A stretch of 37,096 bases of DNA from an uncultured Prevotellamassilia sp. (GCA_934255485.1 CAKQOG010000025.1:1-37096), one strand, 5' to 3'; shown: positions 1 through 8,293, numbered from the stretch's first letter. Made by a program: numbers and translations. Notes: generated from the letters alone by a model not told the origin.

Positions 1-32
1 CCGTTCTTCATAATTGTGGCGTCTATACATAA

Positions 33-70
33 TGCACCCCAAAAGTTTTGTGTCTAACTTTTGGGGTGCA
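33..70. repeat. 15-bp perfect inverted repeat upstream of cysN
   Basis: The arms TGCACCCCAAAAGTT (33-47) and its exact complement (56-70) flank an 8-base loop. The right arm is not followed by a T run, so it is a weak terminator candidate. Such arms resemble the ends of small insertion sequences or the tail of an upstream unit, but no transposase is visible in the 32 bases before it. Confidence 0.6.
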
Positions 71-155
71 GTTCATTCGTTGTTCAAAAAAAATGAATTA
101 TGACGATTTGAAGGCTCGTTTTAGAGCAACAGTTTTATATAAAAATCAGTTTCGT

Positions 156-186
156 TTTGTATTGCCGTGCGTTTAAAGTATCTTTG
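156..186 (+). promoter_or_regulatory. Bacteroidetes-type promoter for cysN
   Basis: TTTG at 156-159, 19 bases, then TATCTTTG at 179-186, which fits the TTTG-N19-21-TAnnTTTG consensus of the primary Bacteroidetes sigma factor. Transcription should begin near 193, so upstream in-frame ATG codons before 218 would not be in the message. Confidence 0.75.
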
Positions 187-217
187 CACCATAAATTATC
201 GATACTCAACATTTTAT

Positions 218-1705
218 ATGGCAGATAATACAACAAATCACAATAACCCCAACGAAGAAAGTATGGTGGTAAATGGTCACAGACTCTCAATAGAGGAGTA
301 TCTTGACCAAGACGAAAAAAAAGACCTTTTGCGCCTGCTCACAGCAGGCTCGGTAGACGATGGCAAGTCAACACTCATTGGCCGTTTGCTATTCGACTCA
401 AAAAAACTTTACGAAGACCAACTATCGGCCCTTGAACGCGACTCAAAGCGTGTGGGTAATGCTGGTGCAGGTCAGATAGACTATGCCCTATTGTGCGACG
501 GCTTGAAGGCTGAACGCGAACAGGGCATTACCATCGACGTGGCATACCGCTACTTCTCTACCAACAAGCGCAAATTTATCATTGCCGACACTCCAGGACA
601 TGAGCAATACACGCGCAACATGATTACGGGTGGTTCAACCGCTAACCTTGCCATCATCTTGGTTGATGCTCGCTTGGGCGTTATTACACAAACGCGTCGT
701 CACACTTTTTTGTGCTCCCTCTTGGGCATTAAGCATATTGTTTTGGCAGTGAATAAAATGGACCTCGTAGACTTTGACGAGAAGGTGTTTGCCAAAATTG
801 TGAACGACTTTGAGGCATTTATCAAGCCTTTCAATATCCCCGACGTGCGTTGTATTCCACTCTCTGCCCTCCAAGGCGACAACGTGGTAGAGCGTAGCGA
901 GCGCACCCCATGGTACGATGGCCCAGCACTGCTCGAATATCTTGAAAACGTGCATATTGGCAACGACCACAACTTGAAAGACTTTCGTTACCCCGTGCAA
1001 TACGTGTTGCGCCCCGACCTTAACTTCCGTGGCTTCTGTGGCAAGATAGCCAGCGGCGTAGTGCGTAAGGGCGACGAGGTGATGGCTTTGCCCTCGGGCA
1101 AACGTAGCCACGTTAAGCGCATTGTAACCTATGATGGCGACCTCGACTATGCATTCCCACCTCAGTGTGTCACCCTACAACTCGAGGATGAAATAGACAT
1201 TTCGCGCGGCGAAATGCTTGTTCATCCCGACAATGTGCCCAACGTAGGACGCCATTTCGAGGCCATGCTCGTGTGGATGGACGAACAACCAATGGATGTA
1301 AATAAATCATTCTATCTAAAGCAAACCACCAACACCACTCGTTGCCGCATTGACCACTTTGCCTACAAAGTAGACGTTAATACACTCGAAAAGAGCAACG
1401 TAGACCACCTCGAACTCAACGAAATAGGACGCGCCGTTATCGTATCGTCAAAAGAACTCTTCTTTGATGCCTATAAGGACAATAAACCCACTGGTGCATT
1501 TATCCTTATCGACCCTATCACCAACAACACCTCGTGTGTTGGCATGATTATCGGTCCGGTAAAAGAGGCTGAACTCCACTCAGACGATGCCCTGCCCACC
1601 CTCGATTTGCCCAAACTTGGCATTGGCTCTGAACACTACGAGGCTATTGACAAGGTTGTAAAAGAACTCAGTAAGCAAGGTATTGAGGTAATTGTAAAAA
1701 AGTAA
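218..1705 (+). CDS. cysN: Sulfate adenylyltransferase subunit 1 (GTPase subunit)
   Basis: The 495-residue protein is the regulatory GTPase of ATP sulfurylase, which works with CysD to make adenosine 5'-phosphosulfate from ATP and sulfate in assimilatory sulfate activation (cytoplasm). It shows a translation-factor GTPase domain: P-loop GSVDDGKS at residues 44-51, DTPGHEQ, and NKMDL, followed by EF-Tu-like beta-barrel domains. The start at 218 (MADNTTNHN) is preferred because the promoter ends at 186; an open frame continues upstream to 167 but overlaps the promoter. CysD and CysC usually lie beside CysN; neither is in the 217 bases upstream nor downstream, so they must be further upstream or elsewhere. 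A transposon insertion starts 20 bases after the stop. Confidence 0.95.
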   Translation: MADNTTNHNNPNEESMVVNGHRLSIEEYLDQDEKKDLLRLLTAGSVDDGKSTLIGRLLFDSKKLYEDQLSALERDSKRVGNAGAGQIDYALLCDGLKAEREQGITIDVAYRYFSTNKRKFIIADTPGHEQYTRNMITGGSTANLAIILVDARLGVITQTRRHTFLCSLLGIKHIVLAVNKMDLVDFDEKVFAKIVNDFEAFIKPFNIPDVRCIPLSALQGDNVVERSERTPWYDGPALLEYLENVHIGNDHNLKDFRYPVQYVLRPDLNFRGFCGKIASGVVRKGDEVMALPSGKRSHVKRIVTYDGDLDYAFPPQCVTLQLEDEIDISRGEMLVHPDNVPNVGRHFEAMLVWMDEQPMDVNKSFYLKQTTNTTRCRIDHFAYKVDVNTLEKSNVDHLELNEIGRAVIVSSKELFFDAYKDNKPTGAFILIDPITNNTSCVGMIIGPVKEAELHSDDALPTLDLPKLGIGSEHYEAIDKVVKELSKQGIEVIVKK

Positions 1706-1717
1706 ATAAATAACATC

Positions 1718-1724
1718 TAAAATA
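1718..1724. repeat. Target-site duplication, left copy
   Basis: TAAAATA directly precedes the left end (ACCC) of the IS982-like unit. The same seven bases directly follow the right end at 5313-5319. IS982-family elements make short duplications of this size. Confidence 0.75.
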
Positions 1725-1727
1725 ACC

Positions 1728-1778
1728 CATTGGCGGATTTAATTTAATGTATACTTAATACTGCCAATGAGTTTTTTT
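1728..1778 (+). terminator. Possible terminator at the left end of the insertion
   Basis: CATTGGC (1728-1734) pairs with GCCAATG (1763-1769), followed by T7 at 1772-1778. The loop is long (28 bases) and the left arm is part of the element's terminal repeat, so its strength is doubtful. It would now end cysN transcripts. Confidence 0.4.
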
Positions 1779-1811
1779 AGTGAAGTTTACATAGTTATTC
1801 ACACTAATCAG

Positions 1812-1954
1812 CCGTTTTCTTTCTGTGTCATTGAATTGTCTCCTTGATATGAGGTTGGGAATGTTGCCCTTGTATTCTTGCAATTTATAGTAGAGTGAGC
1901 ACTTCTCGCTATCAATGCTTTCGTACTCTGCTGTCAGGGATTATGCCACCACTT
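1812..1954 (-). pseudogene. IS982 transposase fragment, copy A
   Basis: Read on the minus strand this encodes a piece with SIDSEK, YYKLQEYKGNIPNLISRRQ and FND, the same segment as in the longer remnant at 4716-5205. The 143 bases align to 4938-5081 with scattered differences and one single-base gap. Both copies carry the same TAA in the frame between VVA and SL, so they look like descendants of one already dead copy. The rest of the transposase is missing here. Confidence 0.75.
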
Positions 1955-2018
1955 CTTGTTCTTATCACTTCCTAAAATGGGGTGGAAAACTTTAGTTAAG
2001 TATTTAATTTATAAAGAA

Positions 2019-2846
2019 ATGAAAAAGATAATTTCTTGTTTGATTATGTGTGCTATGTCTTGTGCTATGGTTGCGCAAACCACAGGCGAGGAGACTGGGC
2101 ATACTTGGATTGATTTGGGATTGCCCAGTGGACTTAAATGGGCATCTACCAATATAGGTGCCAATCGTCCTCAAGATGTGGGAAACTACTATGCATGGGG
2201 CGAAACAACCTTGAAAACAGACTATCGATGGGCTACCTACTCTCATGGAACAGGTTATAATTCGCTCACGAAGTATTCTAATTCAGATGGATTATTGTTG
2301 CTTGATGCCACCGATGATGCCGCTTCCAGTACATGGGGTGGTACATGGCGTATGCCCACCAAGGATGAATGGGCTGAACTACAAGAGCATTGTGTTTGGA
2401 CATGGACCGATGACTACAAAAAAACAGGTGTTGCAGGATATGTGGTTGCGAGCAAAAGCAGCGATGCTTCACTCTTTTTGCCTGCAGCAGGTTGTCGTTA
2501 TGCTAATCAAATGAACGAGAAGGGTGTACACGGATACTACTGGTCGAGTTCGCTTTTCCAAACATCGACTTACTGTGGGTCTGCCTACCAGTTGCAATTT
2601 TTTCAAGCTTATGTCAAATCAGATTGGAATCATGCACGCTATTATGGCTCTTCTGTGCGTGGTGTGTGTAATCCCCAAACAACAAAGAGTGTGGCTCTCA
2701 CACAATCAAATTGCTCCATTGGTGGCAAAACCGATTGTGGTAAGGAATGCCAAGAACATGATGTGGCGCAGCAGAATGACTCTCTTTCTAAGAACGTACA
2801 TGCAGTGCTGACAGAAAACAATAGAGAAAAAGTCAGCGTATTCTGA
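2019..2846 (+). CDS. Exported FISUMP-domain protein
   Basis: This 275-residue protein begins with a signal peptide (MKKIISCLIMCAMSCAMVAQ). Residues of about 28-220 match the Fibrobacter succinogenes major paralogous (FISUMP) domain common in Bacteroidales surface proteins: WIDLGLPSGLKWASTN, YYAWGET, WRMPTKDEWAEL, YWSSS and RGVC near the end. The remaining 55 residues are polar with four Cys and no known match. The start at 2019 is chosen because it opens the signal peptide; the open frame continues upstream to 1956 without one. The protease gene follows after 36 bases in the same direction, so they are probably co-transcribed. No consensus promoter is seen in 1955-2018. The domain's biochemical role is unknown; an extracellular binding role is a guess. 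Confidence 0.8.
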   Translation: MKKIISCLIMCAMSCAMVAQTTGEETGHTWIDLGLPSGLKWASTNIGANRPQDVGNYYAWGETTLKTDYRWATYSHGTGYNSLTKYSNSDGLLLLDATDDAASSTWGGTWRMPTKDEWAELQEHCVWTWTDDYKKTGVAGYVVASKSSDASLFLPAAGCRYANQMNEKGVHGYYWSSSLFQTSTYCGSAYQLQFFQAYVKSDWNHARYYGSSVRGVCNPQTTKSVALTQSNCSIGGKTDCGKECQEHDVAQQNDSLSKNVHAVLTENNREKVSVF

Positions 2847-2882
2847 TGAGATTCTAAAGTCGAAAATGATAATATAAATAAA

Positions 2883-4297
2883 ATGAGAAAGACATCAATT
2901 ATATTTGCATTGGCATTCGTGTTGGGCATTATGCATCCATTTTCTTCGGCAAAAGCAAGAAAGGTGCAATATTGGGCGAAAGGCGTCAGTGAAAAGACTG
3001 GTTGGTACAACACCTTTCAGTTTACGAATGGTTGCTGGGCTGCAGTTAGTAGCAACATGATAGCATGGTGGCAAGATCGCATAAAAGAAAAGTATATCTA
3101 CACAGGGAAGTGTTGGGACCCAGAGGAAATTAATCGGGAATTTGATCGCAACTCCTACTTTAATAAGGGGGTGACTATGTATATAAAGCCCTTGATTGGT
3201 ATTTGAAAGAAACGCACCCAACTATTGTTTACTCACGTACTGATCTTTATCAAAATTACCTCCCCGTAGGCGACTATGATAATCCAATCATCTTTACGCG
3301 AGGCTACATAAATTCTAACGAAGCAATATTAACCGACGTGTTGCTGAGATATTTCACTACGGGTAACTACATTGTGCAAATTCGTGACAATAACCACGCT
3401 TGGACTTTGTGGGCGATAGAAGTAGATACTGAAACTAACACCATCACGCGTATATGGGTGACTGATTCTGTTCCCAATGATCGCAAAAATCCCAAGAAGG
3501 AAATACATGCCCTTGAACCTAAACGCTATAAAGACCTTTTCTATTTTGAACGAGGTATATACGATGAGGAGAATAATTCATGGGGGTCTCAGGCTATTCA
3601 GCCAGAGGAGCTGACCTTCTTTGGTATAGAAGGTAGATTCTTAGTTGACTCCAACGGCGAACCCGTGTTCGATTCAAATTCAACCGCTACTCCCACCCAA
3701 GTGGAAGTGAAGATGAATGCAGTTGACCAACTGCAAGACGTGGCATCCATTGCCACCTTTAGCGCACCCTTTAACGCTGTAGTGCCTAATGGTGCAAAAG
3801 CATGGTATGTTAAGCAAGTTGATGACAACAAAGCACAACTCACGGCGGTGCCCGAAGGCTATGCCATCCCTGCTGAACAAGGGGTTTTGTTAACCACCAA
3901 CTCTGTAACCAACGTGCTGGTTATGGAACAAGCTGATAACTCAACCTTTGTGGCCGAACTAACAGGTAACCTTTTGCAAGCCAATGTTCAGGGCAACCAC
4001 GTTATTGCATCTGGCGATAATGCTTATGTGTTGAACACCCAACAGGGACAAACAGCTTTTTATCGTGCCAAAGTGGGTAGCACATTGCCACGTTACAAGG
4101 CTTATTTGCAATGGAACACTACGCTTTCTGCCATAACCATGAACTTTGCTTCTATGCAAACTGCTGTAAGCAACGTGGTGGATAATGAAACAAACGCACC
4201 CATCGCAGTTTATGGCATCGATGGTCGTAAATGTTCATCCACTCAAGCCAAGGGTGTGTACATTGTAAATGGTAAAAAAAGAATGCTTAAACCCTAA
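2883..4297 (+). pseudogene. IdeS/Mac-like cysteine protease, frameshifted, with C-terminal sorting tail
   Basis: Two frames together make one secreted protein of about 471 residues. The first (2883-3206, 107 codons) has a signal peptide and the nucleophile motif NGCWAAVSSNMIAWWQD (Cys51). The second runs to a TAA at 4295-4297 and can be read from 3170; it holds NNHAWTLWAIEVD and, 23 residues after that His, the Asp of WVTDSVP, as in the C66 (IdeS/Mac) triad. The frames meet at a run of five Gs (3167-3171): one more G gives NKGGDYVYKALDWYLKET without a stop. The C-terminal part has a beta-rich domain and ends in an AVYGIDGRKC...YIVNGKK tail like Bacteroidetes sorting signals. As written it makes a 107-residue product without His or Asp; a TTG at 3203 might start the second part. 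Sequencing error, decay or phase variation all fit. Confidence 0.75.
3167..3171 (+). other. G5 run at the frameshift point of the protease
   Basis: The bases AATAAGGGGGTGAC contain five Gs. Six would restore one open frame through both catalytic halves. This is the only correction needed to join the two parts. Confidence 0.75.
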
Positions 4298-4307
4298 TAA
4301 TGCAAAT

Positions 4308-4499
4308 ATGACAACGACTATAAAAAAAATGTACTCAGCCCCCGAATCGCAACTTTACGCCTTAATTACGGAACGATTGTTGGCTTCATCGCCCGAAATC
4401 AGTATCAAAGACGACATTGAAGTTGATGCCAGCACATCGTTTTCGAACGATAAGAGTTGGGATAGTATGAATTGGACGAACCACCCTACAGATGAATAA
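4308..4499 (+). CDS. Small protein downstream of a secreted protease (cassette copy 1)
   Basis: A 63-residue protein that starts 10 bases after the protease stop. The start at 4308 (MTTTIKKMYSAPESQLY) is preferred to an overlapping upstream ATG because the KK-M-Y-x-x-P-x3-L-Y pattern matches the starts of two other small proteins in the window (16029-16199 and 32981-32802). It has no signal peptide or membrane segment. The tail is acidic and ends WTNHPTDE, very like WKNMSTDE of the copy at 32802. A strong terminator follows at 4530, so it is the last gene of the transcript. Function unknown. Confidence 0.75.
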   Translation: MTTTIKKMYSAPESQLYALITERLLASSPEISIKDDIEVDASTSFSNDKSWDSMNWTNHPTDE

Positions 4500-4529
4500 T
4501 AAGGCATGTTTTCGTCCTTAAAATGGCAT

Positions 4530-4568
4530 AAAAGCAGCTAAGCGCTTCACGACGGTTAGCTGCTTTTT
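4530..4568 (+). terminator. Rho-independent terminator after the protease cassette
   Basis: AAAAGCAGCTAA (4530-4541) pairs perfectly with TTAGCTGCTTTT (4556-4567) across a 14-base loop, with T5 at the end. Confidence 0.85.
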
Positions 4569-4715
4569 GGGCTTCGATAGGCATGAACATTATCTAATAG
4601 GTACAAGTACCGAGTAAGTCCTAATAGCGGGAATTACATAGCCAAAAGTAAGGGTGTTCATCGTGAGGTGAGATATGAAGGAAACTGGCGGCAAACGTCA
4701 GACCTAACGAACAAA

Positions 4716-5205
4716 ATGGATAATTCCATTCAATCCACGGAGAGCGTGTAACTTATTGTCAAGAAGCACAGAAACCGAAGTCAAGAGTTTGTGAGAAAAT
4801 TGCCAGTACGTCCCATTTTATAGCGTTTACCTCTTGCACCCTACAAATCTCTATTGGCTTGGAGCCAACAAAGAAAAGATCCTCTCCACCATCCATTTTC
4901 ATGGCAATTTTCTTGCGTAGTTCCTCACACAAACTATCCGTTTTCTTTCTGCTGTCATTGAACTGTCTCCTTGATATGAGGTTGGGAATGTTGCCCTTGT
5001 ACTCTTGCAATTTATAGTAGAATAACCACTTCTCGCTATCAATGCTTTCGGTTTCTGCCATCAGGGATTATGCCACCACTTACTAGTTTGAAAACTTAGA
5101 AACATTACCACGGCGTGAAACATTACTTAATTCATTGACGAGATTTACAGAAAATTGCTTGCATACCTCAAGTATTTTGACCAATTTTGTATAAAGGTTG
5201 TACAT
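4716..5205 (-). pseudogene. IS982-family transposase remnant
   Basis: On the minus strand from ATG 5205: MYNLYTKLVKILEV... KFSN, then three in-frame stop codons (TAG, TAA, TAA within 5065-5085), then LMAETESIDSEKWLF, KGNIPNLISRRQ, MDGGEDLFFVGSKPIEICRV. A one-base loss then shifts the frame, after which ARGKRYKMGRTGN can be read. Further on DFGFCAS, KLHALRG and GLNGIIH appear in changing frames. This order matches IS982-type DDE transposases (about 290 residues); SKPIE holds the position of the first catalytic Asp (normally D-S-K-P, here G). The C-terminal half is not recognisable. Confidence 0.85.
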
Positions 5206-5289
5206 ACGATGGTTTGAACTTAATGTTTTGAATACCAATAAGTTTCTAAAAATAAGCAACACGTACAATTTTTACTCATAATTATCAAC

Positions 5290-5319
5290 TTAAATTAATT
5301 CCGCCAACGGGTTAAAATA
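5290..5319. repeat. Right inverted end of the insertion plus target duplication
   Basis: Bases 5290-5312 are the inverted match of 1725-1747 (21 of 23). TAAAATA follows at 5313-5319, repeating 1718-1724. Confidence 0.75.
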
Positions 5320-5324
5320 GGATA

Positions 5325-5373
5325 TAAACATCCGCAATGGTACGCGCTGTTGTGGATGTTTATCTAGTTTTTT
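5325..5373 (+). terminator. Terminator-like hairpin between the insertion and xpt
   Basis: TAAACATCCGCAA (5325-5337) pairs with 5350-5362 (one G-T pair) and T6 follows at 5368-5373. It lies only 24 bases before the xpt start. Before the insertion it would have sat about 30 bases after the cysN stop, so it was probably the cysN terminator. No promoter is visible between it and xpt, so it might also act as an attenuator in the xpt leader. Confidence 0.7.
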
Positions 5374-5397
5374 AGAACATTATCAAAACCACACGAT

Positions 5398-5982
5398 ATG
5401 AAAGCACTAAAAGAACGCATCCTAAGCGACGGCAAATGCTTTGAAGGGGGTATACTCAAGGTAGACAACTTTATAAACCACCAAATGGACCCTATACTCA
5501 TGAAGTCGATGGCTGTAGAGTTTGTACGCCGATTTGCAAGCACCCATATCAACAAGGTGATAACAATCGAGGCCAGCGGCATAGCTCCTGCTATCATGGT
5601 GGGCTATCTGCTCGAACTGCCTGTGGTATTTGCCAAGAAGAAAACTCCTAGCACCATGGAAAACATGCTTAACACAAGCGTATATTCATTTACCAAACAA
5701 CGCTCGTACAACGTTTGCGTAAGTGCCGATTATCTGAAAAAAGGCGATAAGGTGCTTTTTATCGATGACTTTCTAGCCAATGGCAATGCTGCAAAAGGCA
5801 TCATCGACCTTGTGAAGCAGGCAGGAGCCGAACTCGTGGGCATGGGCTTTTTAATAGAGAAAGCTTTTCAGCACGGAGGCGACGAGTTGCGTAGGATGGG
5901 AGTGCACGTAGAGTCGCTTGCCATCATTGAAAGCCTTGATAATTGCACCATTAAGATTAAAGACGATAAGTATGATTGGTAA
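5398..5982 (+). CDS. xpt: Xanthine phosphoribosyltransferase
   Basis: The 194-residue cytoplasmic enzyme of purine salvage joins xanthine to PRPP to give XMP. Length and sequence fit the Xpt family: KERILSDGKCF at the start, ITIEASGIAPA near residue 57, and the PRPP-binding loop VLFIDDFLANGNA at 119-131. The start at 5398 gives the usual family N-terminus. A hairpin with T6 ends 25 bases upstream. The gene overlaps the following lipoprotein gene by 11 bases, which suggests translational coupling. Confidence 0.93.
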   Translation: MKALKERILSDGKCFEGGILKVDNFINHQMDPILMKSMAVEFVRRFASTHINKVITIEASGIAPAIMVGYLLELPVVFAKKKTPSTMENMLNTSVYSFTKQRSYNVCVSADYLKKGDKVLFIDDFLANGNAAKGIIDLVKQAGAELVGMGFLIEKAFQHGGDELRRMGVHVESLAIIESLDNCTIKIKDDKYDW

Positions 5983-6544
5983 GTTACAAAGTTTTGTAGG
6001 GGCATTGATAACAATGGGCATGTTACTACTATCGTCGTGTGCTAACGATATTGAAAACCGCTATGCCCACGAACGTGCTTTCCTAAAGTTCTCGCCCGTA
6101 ACAGGTGTGACACCGCTCAATAGTGCAGTAAATAACCAAGGCGAGTTTTGCACCATCCGCATGGGCACAAACCAATTTATATTTTGCGGAACCAATGGTA
6201 AAGAAGTGCCATTCCCCATAACTGCCGAGATTAAAGCCTATGGGCAGCCAGAGTGTATAGTAGGTTTTGTTGTGGGCAAATCCTCTATCCCCGATATGAA
6301 CCTTCAATATCCACTCGTTGCCTACGACCTTGCGTGCCCCAACTGTTATGAACAATCGCTCATCACCAAAGCTCTTATCCTTGAGGCCGACGAAAAACTT
6401 ACTTGCTCGCGCTGCCATCGCAGTTACAACTTAAAAGACGATGGAAATATCTGCCAAGGCGATGCGGGAGAACCCCTCAAGCGCTATCGCACAGTGGGAT
6501 ATAACCCCAATGTGAATGGAGGAATACTCTATATAGTGAACTAA
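5972..6544 (+). CDS. Lipoprotein with two CxxC pairs, Rieske-like type
   Basis: A 190-residue predicted lipoprotein: hydrophobic segment GALITMGMLLLSSC with the lipid-modified Cys at 23. CPNC at 122-125 and CSRC at 145-148 could bind one metal ion, like a zinc ribbon or rubredoxin knuckle. The end (YNLKDDGN...GEPLKRYRT...LYIVN) resembles the C-terminal half of Rieske-fold lipoproteins of Bacteroidales, but the Rieske CxH pairs are absent. The start at 5972 is chosen because the lipobox then falls at a normal position; the ATG overlaps the end of xpt. Why it is coupled to a purine-salvage gene is unknown. Confidence 0.75.
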   Translation: MIGKLQSFVGALITMGMLLLSSCANDIENRYAHERAFLKFSPVTGVTPLNSAVNNQGEFCTIRMGTNQFIFCGTNGKEVPFPITAEIKAYGQPECIVGFVVGKSSIPDMNLQYPLVAYDLACPNCYEQSLITKALILEADEKLTCSRCHRSYNLKDDGNICQGDAGEPLKRYRTVGYNPNVNGGILYIVN

Positions 6545-6633
6545 ATGACGTGAATAGCACATTTGTTGCCACACTTTAGGACAAATGATAGCTTATTTAA
6601 CCAAAAAGAAAGCGGCACTTCGCTCAAAATTAC

Positions 6634-6641
6634 TAACTTTG
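6634..6641 (+). promoter_or_regulatory. Probable -7 box for glyS
   Basis: TAACTTTG fits TAnnTTTG and lies 34 bases before the glyS start. No TTTG is seen at the expected -33 position, so only half of the promoter is supported. Confidence 0.5.
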
Positions 6642-6675
6642 CGAGCAAAACAAAAAAGTAATAAATATTATAACA

Positions 6676-8217
6676 ATGGCACAAGAAGACGTATTCAAAA
6701 AAATCGTATCCCACTGTAAGGAATATGGTTTTGTGTTTCCCTCAAGCGATATCTACGATGGTTTAGCAGCTGTTTACGACTATGGTCAGAATGGTGTTGA
6801 ACTGAAAAATAATATCAAACAATATTGGTGGCAAAGCATGGTATTGCTTCACGAAAACATCGTGGGCATAGACTCTGCCATCTTTATGCACCCCACTATC
6901 TGGAAGGCATCGGGCCACGTTGATGCATTTAACGACCCCCTCATCGACAACCGCGACTCTAAAAAACGCTATCGTGCCGATGTGCTGATTGAAGACCAAA
7001 TAGCAAAATACGAAGAAAAGATAGACAAAGAGGTGGCTAAGGCACGCAAGCGCTTTGGCGATAGCTTCGACGAGGCTAAGTTTCGCGAAACCAACCCCCG
7101 TGTGATCGAACATCAAGCAAAACGCGACGCATTGCACGAACGCTATTCGGAGGCTATGAACAAAATGGACCTTGCCGAACTCAAGCAAATAATCCTCGAC
7201 GAAGGCATCGTATGTCCTATCTCAGGTACTCGCAATTGGACCGATGTACGCCAATTCAACCTCATGTTTAAAACCGAGGTAGGTTCAACAGCCGATGGTG
7301 CAAGCACCATCTACCTACGTCCCGAAACCGCACAAGGCATCTTTGTAAACTACTTGAACGTGCAAAAAACAGGTCGCATGAAGTTGCCATTTGGTATTGC
7401 ACAGATAGGTAAAGCCTTCCGAAACGAAATCGTGGCACGCCAATTCATCTTCCGTATGCGCGAATTTGAACAAATGGAGATGCAATTCTTTGTAAAGCCA
7501 GGTACCGAGATGGAATGGTTTAAGAAATGGAAGGAAACACGCCTTAAATGGCACGAAGCATTGGGCTTTGGCGCAGAGTGCTACCGCTTCCACGACCACG
7601 AAAAATTGGCTCACTATGCCAATGCTGCGTGCGACATCGAGTTTAAAATGCCGTTTGGTTTCAAAGAGGTTGAGGGCATCCACTCACGTACCGACTTCGA
7701 CCTTTCACAACATGCCAAGTTCTCTGGTCGTAAGATTGAATACTTCGATCCCGAAGAAAACCGCAGCTACACTCCCTACGACATCGAAACTTCAATCGGT
7801 GTAGACCGCATGTTCCTCAGCGTAATGTGCCACTCTTATACCGAAGAAACACTTGAAAATGGTGAGAAACGCGTAGTGCTTAAATTGCCTGCACCATTGG
7901 CTCCTGTAAAACTTGCAGTTATGCCTTTGGTTAAGAAAGACGGACTGCCCGAAAAGGCACGCGAGATTATGAACGACTTGAAGTTCCACTTTAACTGCAA
8001 GTACGACGAGAAAGACTCTATCGGTAAGCGCTATCGTCGCCAAGATGCAATTGGTACACCTTATTGTATCACCATCGACCACGATACACTCAACGACAAC
8101 TGCGTAACATTGCGTAACCGCGACACAATGGAACAAACACGTGTGGCCATTGCAGACCTACGCTCTCTTATCGAAGACAAGGTGAGCATCACTTCATTGC
8201 TCAAAAAATTGCAGTAA
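6676..8217 (+). CDS. glyS: Glycyl-tRNA synthetase, alpha2 type
   Basis: A 513-residue class II aminoacyl-tRNA synthetase that charges tRNA-Gly. It is the single-chain dimeric type, not the two-subunit GlyQ/GlyS enzyme. Visible are the N-terminal VFPSSDIYDGLAAVYDYG and WWQSMV segments, RPETAQGIFVN, motif 2 (AFRNEI...FRMREFEQMEMQFF), motif 3 (SIGVDRMFLSVM) and a C-terminal anticodon-binding domain beginning APVKLAVMPL. Length is normal for the family. It is probably transcribed alone, with its own -7 box and a terminator at 8253. Confidence 0.95.
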   Translation: MAQEDVFKKIVSHCKEYGFVFPSSDIYDGLAAVYDYGQNGVELKNNIKQYWWQSMVLLHENIVGIDSAIFMHPTIWKASGHVDAFNDPLIDNRDSKKRYRADVLIEDQIAKYEEKIDKEVAKARKRFGDSFDEAKFRETNPRVIEHQAKRDALHERYSEAMNKMDLAELKQIILDEGIVCPISGTRNWTDVRQFNLMFKTEVGSTADGASTIYLRPETAQGIFVNYLNVQKTGRMKLPFGIAQIGKAFRNEIVARQFIFRMREFEQMEMQFFVKPGTEMEWFKKWKETRLKWHEALGFGAECYRFHDHEKLAHYANAACDIEFKMPFGFKEVEGIHSRTDFDLSQHAKFSGRKIEYFDPEENRSYTPYDIETSIGVDRMFLSVMCHSYTEETLENGEKRVVLKLPAPLAPVKLAVMPLVKKDGLPEKAREIMNDLKFHFNCKYDEKDSIGKRYRRQDAIGTPYCITIDHDTLNDNCVTLRNRDTMEQTRVAIADLRSLIEDKVSITSLLKKLQ

Positions 8218-8252
8218 AGAAGTAGGTATATAACCTATATGCATAAAGTTTT

Positions 8253-8293
8253 AAGCATTGCTCCTGCCATTGGTTAGCAGGAACAATGCTTTT
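8253..8293 (+). terminator. Terminator after glyS
   Basis: AAGCATTGCTCCTGC (8253-8267) pairs with GCAGGAACAATGCTT (8277-8291) with one internal mismatch, followed by a few Ts. Confidence 0.75.

Larger units (their letters stand above)
1725..5312. mobile_element. IS982-ended compound insertion carrying passenger genes
   Basis: The left end (1725-1747) and the reverse complement of the right end (5290-5312) match at 21 of 23 positions and begin ACCC-R-TTGGCGGA. They are flanked by TAAAATA on both sides. Inside lie two minus-strand fragments of one IS982-type transposase (1812-1954 and 4716-5205), and between them three passenger genes: a FISUMP-domain protein, an IdeS-like protease and a small peptide gene. 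Removing the unit would place the hairpin at 5325-5373 about 30 bases after the cysN stop, so it probably was the cysN terminator. The transposase is dead, so the unit cannot move by itself now. That the passengers arrived with the insertion is inference. Confidence 0.7.

Noticed and set aside
5325..5373. Purine riboswitch in front of xpt
   Set aside because: The position and a 13-bp stem are suggestive, but there is no three-way junction or conserved purine-aptamer core; the stem plus T6 is a plain terminator form, and it fits as the old cysN terminator.
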